Origin: Acidovorax sp. Root219
GTDB taxonomy: Bacteria > Pseudomonadota > Gammaproteobacteria > Burkholderiales > Burkholderiaceae_C
Assembly (NCBI RefSeq): GCF_001428665.1
Contig: NZ_LMIJ01000016.1
Span: 103,796-167,795 of the forward strand
Direction: 5' to 3'
Length of the DNA: 64,000 nt
In this document: one piece after another, positions 58,422 to 64,000 of the stretch
Numbering within the stretch: the first letter of the stretch is position 1
Layout: every line of letters begins with the position of its first letter
The notes under the pieces: generated by a model
What the model was told of the DNA's origin: nothing
Seen by the model: the letters and a program-made list of their open reading frames with translations, nothing else
The model's database searches: none
Program-made: the position numbers and the translations under genes

Positions 58422-58682
58422 ATGCAACCCGTGAAGATGTACACCACCGCCGTCTGCCCCTACTGCATCCGTGCCAAGCAGATCCTCAAGTCCAAGGGCG
58501 TGGAGCAGATCGAGGAGATCCGCATCGACACCGACCCAGCGGCCCGCAACACCATGATGGAGATCACCGGGCGCCGTACCGTGCCCCAGATTTTCATTGG
58601 CGACACCCATGTCGGCGGCCACGATGACCTGGTGGCGCTGGATGGGCGCGGTGGCCTGATGCCATTGCTGGGTGCGCAGTGA
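58422..58682 (+). CDS. grxC: Glutaredoxin 3
   Basis: 86 residues. VKMYTTAVCPYCIRAKQIL has the CPYC active site, and TVPQIFIGDTHVGGHDDL the cis-proline and glutathione-binding region of glutaredoxin. It reduces protein disulfides with glutathione. An ATG three codons upstream is also possible. It lies between the rhodanese gene and secB. Confidence 0.95.
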   Translation: MQPVKMYTTAVCPYCIRAKQILKSKGVEQIEEIRIDTDPAARNTMMEITGRRTVPQIFIGDTHVGGHDDLVALDGRGGLMPLLGAQ

Positions 58683-58804
58683 TCGCTTAGGCCCGTTCCC
58701 GGGCGCTGCATAATGCAGCCCCATGTGCCCGCTGCGGGAGCTCTTCCCCGGCGGGTTTTGTTTTGCCACACACGCTCGTTCTGAGCACAAGAGACTTGTC
58801 AACC

Positions 58805-59263
58805 ATGGCCGACCAAGAGAACCCCGTTTTCCAGATCCAGCGCGTCTACCTCAAGGACATGTCGCTGGAACAACCGAACTCGCCCGGCATCCTGCTGGAG
58901 CAGGAACAACCCAGCGTGGACATCCAGCTGGGCGTGGAAGCCACTCCCGTGGCCGAAGGCATCTTCGAAGTGGCCGTGACCGCCACGGTGCAGACCAAGG
59001 TCAAAGACAAGACCGTGTTCCTGGTCGAAGCCAAGCAGGCCGGCATCTTCGAGATCCGCAACATTCCTGAAGACCAGATGGGCGCCATCATGGGCATCGC
59101 CTGCCCGCAGATCGTGTACCCCTACCTGCGCGGCAACGTGGCCGATCTGATCAACCGCGCCGGCTTCCCGCCTGTGCACCTGGCCGAAATCAACTTCCAG
59201 GCCATGTTCGAACAGCAACAGGCTGCGGCTGCGGGCAATCCGTCGCCCATCATCACGCAGTAA
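58805..59263 (+). CDS. secB: Protein-export chaperone SecB
   Basis: 152 residues from the ATG at 58805. [34 protein letters not shown] and [20 protein letters not shown] with [14 protein letters not shown] are all diagnostic of SecB, which holds pre-proteins unfolded and delivers them to SecA. It lies between grxC and gpsA, an order kept in many Proteobacteria. Confidence 0.97.
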   Translation: MADQENPVFQIQRVYLKDMSLEQPNSPGILLEQEQPSVDIQLGVEATPVAEGIFEVAVTATVQTKVKDKTVFLVEAKQAGIFEIRNIPEDQMGAIMGIACPQIVYPYLRGNVADLINRAGFPPVHLAEINFQAMFEQQQAAAAGNPSPIITQ

Positions 59264-59318
59264 GCGTGGTTCGCGGGGACGCAGCATGCCGTCCCCGCCG
59301 CTTGATCTCCCTATCGCG

Positions 59319-60329
59319 ATGAAAATCCTTGTTCTGGGCGCTGGCGCCTGGGGCTCTGCCGTGGCCATGAGCGCCGCGCAGCACCCTGCCGGCCATGCCG
59401 TCACGTTGTGGGCGCGCGACGCCGCGCAACTGGCCGGCATGCAGGCGGGCCGCGAGAATGCGCGCTACCTTCCCGGTATGGCCTTTCCCCCCACGCTGGC
59501 GCTGGCCGGCGGGGACTTTGCCGCGCCCGCAGGCGCGGCCGATCTGGTCATTGTGGCCACGCCCATGTCGGCCCTGCGTGGCATGCTGCAGGCGCTGCGC
59601 GACTGCGCGGCACCCGTGGCCTGGCTGTGCAAGGGCTTTGAATCGGTGGCTGGCGACGCGCCTGGCCGTTTCGGCCTGCTGGCCCACGAGGTGCGGGCCG
59701 AGGTCGCACCCCAGCTCAAGGCCGGGGCCCTGAGTGGCCCCAGCTTCGCCCAGGAAGTCGCCCGAGGCCAGCCCACGGCCCTGGTGGCGGCCAGCGAGCA
59801 CGCCAGCGTGCGCGATGCCCTGGTGGATGCATTCCACAGCCCCAGCGTGCGCGTCTATGCCAACGAGGACATCGTGGGCGTGGAAGTGGGCGGGGCAGTG
59901 AAGAACGTGCTGTCCATCGCCACCGGCCTGTGCGATGGGCTGGAACTGGGCCTGAATGCCCGCGCTGCGCTCATCACGCGCGGCCTGGCCGAGATGACGC
60001 GGCTGGGCCTGGCGCTGGGCGCGCGGGCCGATACCTTCATGGGCCTGTCGGGCCTGGGTGACCTCGTGCTGACCGCCACAGGCGATCTTTCGCGCAATCG
60101 CCGCGTGGGCCTGCTGCTGGCGCAGGGACAGACGCTTGCGCAGGCCGTGGAATCGCTCGGCCATGTGGCCGAAGGCGTCTACAGCGCACGTACGGTGGCG
60201 CAGCGCGCCCGGTTGCTGGGGGTGGACATGCCCATCACCGATGCCGTGGTGGCCCTGCTCGATGGCCGGCTGCAGCCTGCAGAGGCGGTCGCGCAGCTCA
60301 TGGGCCGCGGCCCGCGCGAAGAAATTTGA
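59319..60329 (+). CDS. gpsA: Glycerol-3-phosphate dehydrogenase [NAD(P)+]
   Basis: 336 residues from the ATG at 59319. [16 protein letters not shown] binds the nucleotide, [16 protein letters not shown] and [20 protein letters not shown] (catalytic Lys) are the substrate segments, and [20 protein letters not shown] completes the pattern. It makes sn-glycerol-3-phosphate for phospholipids. It abuts the convergent FeeM-like gene with no gap. Confidence 0.96.
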   Translation: MKILVLGAGAWGSAVAMSAAQHPAGHAVTLWARDAAQLAGMQAGRENARYLPGMAFPPTLALAGGDFAAPAGAADLVIVATPMSALRGMLQALRDCAAPVAWLCKGFESVAGDAPGRFGLLAHEVRAEVAPQLKAGALSGPSFAQEVARGQPTALVAASEHASVRDALVDAFHSPSVRVYANEDIVGVEVGGAVKNVLSIATGLCDGLELGLNARAALITRGLAEMTRLGLALGARADTFMGLSGLGDLVLTATGDLSRNRRVGLLLAQGQTLAQAVESLGHVAEGVYSARTVAQRARLLGVDMPITDAVVALLDGRLQPAEAVAQLMGRGPREEI

Positions 60330-61019
60330 TCAATTGCCCGCCGAGAGGCGGCGCAGCAGCCCCTCCTCGTCATCGGGGTGGAAGAAATAGGGATAGAAAC
60401 TGCGCTCCTGCGCCGACAGGCCGGGCCGGCCGCCGAACTGGTCGATCAGGCGGCGCCCCTTGTTGCCATCCATGTGCAGCAGCACGGCCGGGGCGCCCAC
60501 GCGCTGGCACAGGCGCGCCGATCCCACCGGGTCGAAGCGCAGCATGCGCATGTAGAACGGTGCATGGCGCGGGTTCACCTCGATCACGATATCGGTCGCC
60601 CGGCGTGCGCGGAAGGCCACGATGAAGGCGATGTGGAAGATGGCGCCCAGCACCTGCTTGGAGCGCACGCCCGGGTCCATGGCGAGCTTGCCGATCTCGC
60701 AGATGCGGGCGCCGCGCGCGCGCAACTCGCCGATGAATTCGGGAAACTGCTCCGCCGCAGCCAGGTTTCCGTCATCGAGCCGCACGGAGATGGTGCCTGC
60801 GGGCTGCCCGTCGATCTGCACCACCAGGCTGCTCAGGTCGAAGTCGTGCGTCAGTGTGGCCTGCATTTTGTAGCCCCTGCTGGCGTACATGCGCGCCAAA
60901 AGGCCCTGGCCCTTGCGCGACAGGCGGATCTTGCAGGTCTTGGTCTCGGTTGTGCCCAGGCGGCTCAGGTACTCGCCCGGGTATTCCAGTTCGAAGATGG
61001 TCCGTTCGTCCACTTGCAT
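60330..61019 (-). CDS. N-acyltransferase of the FeeM/N-acyl amino acid synthase type
   Basis: 229 residues from an ATG preceded by AAGGAG. The fold signature of a GNAT-like acyltransferase is visible in LVVQIDGQPAGTISVRLD, CEIGKLAMDPGVRSKQVLGA and EVNPRHAPFYMRMLRFDPVG (the NPRHxxFY motif). The FeeM group joins acyl chains from acyl carrier protein to amino acids, giving signalling or membrane lipids. The product here is unknown. It lies convergent to gpsA and beside the 24-residue miniprotein gene. Confidence 0.72.
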   Translation of the reverse strand: MQVDERTIFELEYPGEYLSRLGTTETKTCKIRLSRKGQGLLARMYASRGYKMQATLTHDFDLSSLVVQIDGQPAGTISVRLDDGNLAAAEQFPEFIGELRARGARICEIGKLAMDPGVRSKQVLGAIFHIAFIVAFRARRATDIVIEVNPRHAPFYMRMLRFDPVGSARLCQRVGAPAVLLHMDGNKGRRLIDQFGGRPGLSAQERSFYPYFFHPDDEEGLLRRLSAGN

Positions 61020-61183
61020 GGCATGCTCCTTGCGGTGTCTCCATGTACCTTGTCTGACGCGCCGAAAGGAGTGGACCAGGGCATGGAAGCAACCAGCGTA
61101 GCGGCGACGGGGGCCATCGGCAAACATTAAAACGCAGGTGGCGATCAATGGTGAAGTGGCCTGCGCAAACGGTGCTGCACAGC

Positions 61184-61221
61184 AAAAAAGCCGCATCCGC
61201 CCTTGGGAGGCGGATACGGCT
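61184..61221 (-). terminator. Intrinsic terminator of the 24-aa miniprotein gene
   Basis: On the minus strand AGCCG-T-ATCCGCC pairs with GGCGGAT-G-CGGCT around a 7 base loop, followed by TTTTT. It lies about 37 bp after the stop codon of the miniprotein at 61258. Confidence 0.85.
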
Positions 61222-61257
61222 TTGTGCGGTGGGCACGGTGCCCCGTGGGGCACGGGA

Positions 61258-61332
61258 TCAAAGCACCCCGAACAGCATCAACAACAGGACGAGGGACAGT
61301 GGGACGCCGAGCAGCCAGAGAATGATGGGCAT
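61258..61332 (-). CDS. 24-aa hydrophobic miniprotein
   Basis: ATG at 61332 follows AAGGAG at good spacing. The 24 codons give MPIILWLLGVPLSL then a Leu-rich run ending FGVL, one membrane span with the same LGVP element and identical length as the protein at 5461-5535. A clear intrinsic terminator follows and a candidate -10 (TACAGT) and a GTAGG-N6-CCTAC dyad lie upstream, so the gene has a complete transcription unit of its own. Function is unknown. Confidence 0.7.
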   Translation of the reverse strand: MPIILWLLGVPLSLVLLLMLFGVL

Positions 61333-61367
61333 GGTGATCTCCTTGGAAACGGGTGGAAGTGGATAAG

Positions 61368-61380
61368 TGACTCCACTGTA
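61368..61380 (-). promoter_or_regulatory. Probable promoter element of the miniprotein gene
   Basis: TACAGTGGAGTCA on the minus strand, 36 bp before the miniprotein ATG, differs at one base from the element upstream of the DUF1328 gene at 51682-51694. Confidence 0.4.
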
Positions 61381-61425
61381 TTCCCGCCCCCTGGCGCCGC
61401 CTGTCCGCCAACGCGGCGCCCGGGC

Positions 61426-61441
61426 GTAGGTCCGAGCCTAC
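61426..61441. promoter_or_regulatory. GTAGG-N6-CCTAC dyad
   Basis: GTAGGTCCGAGCCTAC lies about 50 bp upstream of the probable -10 of the miniprotein gene, where an activator would bind. It has the same 5-6-5 layout as the dyad at 54660-54675. Confidence 0.45.
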
Positions 61442-61480
61442 CGGCCTTGCAGGGGCCGGCGCCATGCCTGCGCGCCGTGT

Positions 61481-62725
61481 TTACAGACCTTCTTCCAGTG
61501 CCAGCAGCTCCTGCACGGTCTGGCGCCGGCGGATCAGCCTGGCCTGGCCCCCGTCTACCAGCACTTCGGCGATCAGCGGGCGCGTGTTGTAGTTGGAGGA
61601 CATGGAGGCGCCGTAGGCGCCCGTGTCATGGATCACCAGCAGGTCGCCCACCTGGGCCGCCGGCAGGTCGCGCGGCAGCACCACGCCGCCATCGCCCTGG
61701 GTGAACACGTCGCCCGACTCGCACAGCGGGCCAGCCACTACCGTGGGGCGCGCGGCTGCCGTGCCGCCATCGCGGCGCAGTACCTGCATGGCGTGGTAGC
61801 TGCCGTACATGGAGGGGCGCATCAGCTCGTTGAAGCCCGTGTCCACCAGAACGAAGTGGTTGTTGCCCGCGTTCTTGGTGGCGCGCACCTCGCCCAGCAG
61901 AACCCCCGACTCGGCCACCAGGAAGCGCCCGGGCTCGATCTCCAGCCCGAGCTTGTGGCCGACGATGGCCTCGGCCTGCTGGCGCGCCGTGTCCCACAGG
62001 CCGTGGTAGTGCTGCGTGTCGATCACCGGGTCGCCGCTGCGGTACGGGATGGACAGGCCGCCGCCCGCCGAGATGGCGTGCAGGTCGTGTCCGGCCGCAT
62101 GCGCCGTGCGCACCAGCTCCACCATGGCGCCGCAGACTTCAGCCAGGTGGACGTAGTCCACGCCCGAGCCGATGTGCATGTGCAGGCCCGTGAGCGCCAG
62201 GCCGTGCTGCCTTATGGCGGCCAGCGCCGCGGGCAGGTCGGTGTGCCAGATACCGTGCTTGCTGTGCTCGCCGCCGGTGTTGGTCTTGTTGCTGTGGCCG
62301 TGGCCGAAGCCGGGGTTGATGCGCAGCCACACCGCGTGGCCCGGCGAGGCCTGGCCCAGCTGGTGCAGCATGTCGATGGAGCCGGCGTTGACCGGCACGC
62401 CATGCTCGACCACGCAGGCCAGGGTGTCGGCATCGAACAGGTCGGCCGTGAACACGATCTCCGAGGGCTCACCACCGGCTTGGTAGCCGGCCGCCAGCGC
62501 GCGCAAGATCTCGCCGCGCGAGACAGCATCCACCTTCACGCCCTGCTCGCGCATGAGCTTGAGGATGTGGATGTTGGAGCAGGCCTTCTGCGCGAAGCGC
62601 ACGGTGTCGAAGTTGGACACCTGGGCGATGCGCTGGCGGATGGTGGCGGCGTCGTAGATCCACAGCGGGGTGCCGAACTGCTCGGCCAGGGACTGCAGCT
62701 GGGCGGGGGGGAAGGGGTTGGACAT
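61481..62725 (-). CDS. lysA: Diaminopimelate decarboxylase
   Basis: 414 residues from ATG at 62725. FAQKACSNIHILKLM contains the PLP-binding Lys, HMHIGSGVDYVHLAEVC and DLHAISAGGGLSIPY the phosphate-binding Gly-rich loops, and GPLCESGDVFTQGD the substrate-contacting CESGD motif. It makes L-lysine from meso-diaminopimelate, the last step of the pathway. It is divergent from a LysR-type regulator, the classic lysA/lysR arrangement. Confidence 0.95.
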   Translation of the reverse strand: MSNPFPPAQLQSLAEQFGTPLWIYDAATIRQRIAQVSNFDTVRFAQKACSNIHILKLMREQGVKVDAVSRGEILRALAAGYQAGGEPSEIVFTADLFDADTLACVVEHGVPVNAGSIDMLHQLGQASPGHAVWLRINPGFGHGHSNKTNTGGEHSKHGIWHTDLPAALAAIRQHGLALTGLHMHIGSGVDYVHLAEVCGAMVELVRTAHAAGHDLHAISAGGGLSIPYRSGDPVIDTQHYHGLWDTARQQAEAIVGHKLGLEIEPGRFLVAESGVLLGEVRATKNAGNNHFVLVDTGFNELMRPSMYGSYHAMQVLRRDGGTAAARPTVVAGPLCESGDVFTQGDGGVVLPRDLPAAQVGDLLVIHDTGAYGASMSSNYNTRPLIAEVLVDGGQARLIRRRQTVQELLALEEGL

Positions 62726-62844
62726 GGAAACGGCTCCAGGAAAGGGCGAGGCAAGGGGTGCGATGGGCCGGATCATGCCGCCCTCCAGTCATCCAGTCCA
62801 ATGCTTGTTTTGTGGATGCTATTCAATTTGGATATGCTTGGCGC
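62726..62844. promoter_or_regulatory. lysA-lysR divergent promoter region
   Basis: 119 bp between the start codons. It contains repeated TGGATGCT / TGGATATGCT strings and ATTCAATTTGGAT, which fits the T-N11-A pattern bound by LysR-type regulators. The regulator encoded next door should bind here and control both genes. Confidence 0.5.
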
Positions 62845-63792
62845 ATGCCCCACCCCCCTGACAACAGCGCCCCGCGGATCGGCCACCGCCATGTCGAAGT
62901 GTTCCGCGCCGTCATGCTGGCCGGCAGCGCCACAGGTGCCGCCGAGTTGTTGCACACCTCGCAGCCGACGGTGAGCCGTGAGCTGGCGCGCCTGGAGTCG
63001 CTGCTGGGCTACAGCCTGTTCGACCGCGTGCAGGGCCGCCTGCGCCCCCATGCGCGGGCTCTGGCGCTGTGGGAGGAGGTGCAGCGCTCCTGGCAGGGCC
63101 TGGACCGCGTGGTGGACCGGGCCGTGGCGCTGGGGCGCTCTGCCGGTGCTGCACAGTCCCTGTCCGTGTTGTGCCTGCCCGCGCTGTCCCATGCGTTGCT
63201 GCCCGGCGCCGCCGCGCGCATGCTGGTGGAGCACCCTGGCGCCCGGGTCTCCGTCACGCCCCAGGAACCGCCTTTGCTGGAAGAGTGGATGACGGCGCAG
63301 CGCTTCGACATGGCACTGAGCGAGCAGGTCTCCACCCCGCCCGGTACGCGCTCGCAGCGGCTGCTGACCTTGGACGAGGTGGCCGTGCTGCCTGCAGGCC
63401 ATGCGCTCGCTGCAAGGCCCGTGCTGCAGCTGGCCGACTTTGCCGATCAGCCGTTCGTGAGCCTCTCGGCCGACGACCCGTACCGCCGCCAGATCGACGC
63501 CCTGTTTGCCGAGGCCGGCGTGCAGCGGCAGATGCGCATGGAAACGCACAGCGCGGTGGCGGTGTGCGCGATGGTGCAGCGGGGGCTGGGGGTGGCCATC
63601 GTTAATCCGCTCACGGCGCTGGCCGTGGCGGGGCAGGGGGTGGTGGTGCGCAGGGTGGGGTTTTCGGTGCCGTTCAGTGTGAGCCTGGTGTTGCCGTTGT
63701 ACCGGGCGGCGTTGGAGGAGGTGGGGTGGATGGTGGAGGCTTTGGAGGTGGAGGCTGGTGATCTGGAATTGAAGCTGCGGCGATTGATTTGA
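62845..63792 (+). CDS. lysR: LysR family regulator, probable activator of lysA
   Basis: 315 residues from ATG at 62845. GHRHVEVFRAVMLAGSATGA with AAELLHTSQPTVSRELARLE is the DNA-binding region close to E. coli LysR, and the C-terminal domain (LSVLCLPALSHALLPGAAAR) is the ligand-binding fold. Its divergence from lysA, 119 bp away, supports the name; LysR activates lysA when diaminopimelate is abundant and lysine is low. Confidence 0.85.
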   Translation: MPHPPDNSAPRIGHRHVEVFRAVMLAGSATGAAELLHTSQPTVSRELARLESLLGYSLFDRVQGRLRPHARALALWEEVQRSWQGLDRVVDRAVALGRSAGAAQSLSVLCLPALSHALLPGAAARMLVEHPGARVSVTPQEPPLLEEWMTAQRFDMALSEQVSTPPGTRSQRLLTLDEVAVLPAGHALAARPVLQLADFADQPFVSLSADDPYRRQIDALFAEAGVQRQMRMETHSAVAVCAMVQRGLGVAIVNPLTALAVAGQGVVVRRVGFSVPFSVSLVLPLYRAALEEVGWMVEALEVEAGDLELKLRRLI

Positions 63793-64000
63793 TTGCTTGT
63801 TACCGTTGCCAGCTGCATGCCTCGGTTGAGGGCGGGAGCCGAGATGTGCGCCCGGCAGCATGGCTATTTTGATGGCATGCTTTGGCAGCGGGCGGGAGCC
63901 GGGTCTCGGCCCGGCGGCCGAGGTACCTTTCTTTGCGTCGCCAAAGAGGGTGTAGAAGAAATCTATTTCAACCGCCCCAACAACATCCGAGCCTGCGCAA
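63793..64000. repeat. Intergenic stretch with repeats
   Basis: GGCGGGAGCC occurs at 63831-63840 and again at 63891-63900, exactly 60 bp apart. The second copy continues into a palindrome-rich string (GGGTCTCGGCCCGGCGGCC). Strings ending GAGGTACCTTTC recur in Comamonadaceae intergenic DNA. No gene is seen before the window ends. Confidence 0.4.

Overview
The window is G+C-rich bacterial chromosome from a member of the Burkholderiales, most likely the family Comamonadaceae (Acidovorax or a close relative). I infer this from the order of housekeeping genes (ftsY, an M16 peptidase pair, rsmD, coaD; and moeB, ctpA, gpmA, rhodanese, grxC, secB, gpsA; and divergent lysA/lysR) and from protein character. 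No rRNA, tRNA or CRISPR array was found.

About 1-17 kb is a patchwork of accessory genes. It holds small hypotheticals, two short-chain dehydrogenases, a cation/proton antiporter and a bacterial NHEJ cluster (Ku, a DUF3606 protein, a 1145-residue protein joining an exonuclease III-type domain to DNA ligase D, and a GFA-type protein). Debris of a second Ku gene lies 5 kb upstream, abutting the tail of a broken histidine kinase. A head fragment of a histidine kinase lies beside the intact ku. A glycosyltransferase, a methyltransferase and an acyl-CoA-dehydrogenase-like gene follow.

17.7-21.5 kb carries a tight three-gene operon: a HemK-like methyltransferase, a PurD-like ATP-grasp ligase and a haem-oxygenase-like diiron oxidase. 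I read this as an uncharacterised small-molecule pathway and as the best candidate here for undescribed biology. 21.6-24.2 kb holds a HAD hydrolase and hypothetical genes with palindromes and an in-frame-interrupted gene. 24.2-30.4 kb is a Tn7-like transposition module (TnsA, TnsB, TnsC, two different TniQ-type proteins, a 65-residue ORF) followed by repeated sequences that look like transposase-binding sites. No CRISPR or obvious cargo is attached.

30.5-42.4 kb has regulators and enzymes: a GlxA-type AraC regulator with an isochorismatase-like hydrolase, a membrane-anchored TIGR01777 epimerase with a DUF4166 gene, a histidine kinase/sigma-54 response regulator pair, a LysR regulator, a secreted SGNH hydrolase and a diguanylate cyclase. 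42.5-63.8 kb is mostly core genome: protein targeting (FtsY, SecB), 16S rRNA methylation, CoA and lysine synthesis, glycolysis, periplasmic proteolysis, redox proteins and a CHASE3 kinase/NarL regulator pair beside small stress-type envelope genes (BON, DUF883-like, DUF1328).

Recurring small-scale structure includes two members of one family of large palindromic intergenic elements (32.3 and 47.6 kb), two 24-residue hydrophobic miniproteins (5.5 and 61.3 kb), and a GTAGG-N6-CCTAC dyad seen twice near regulator and stress genes.
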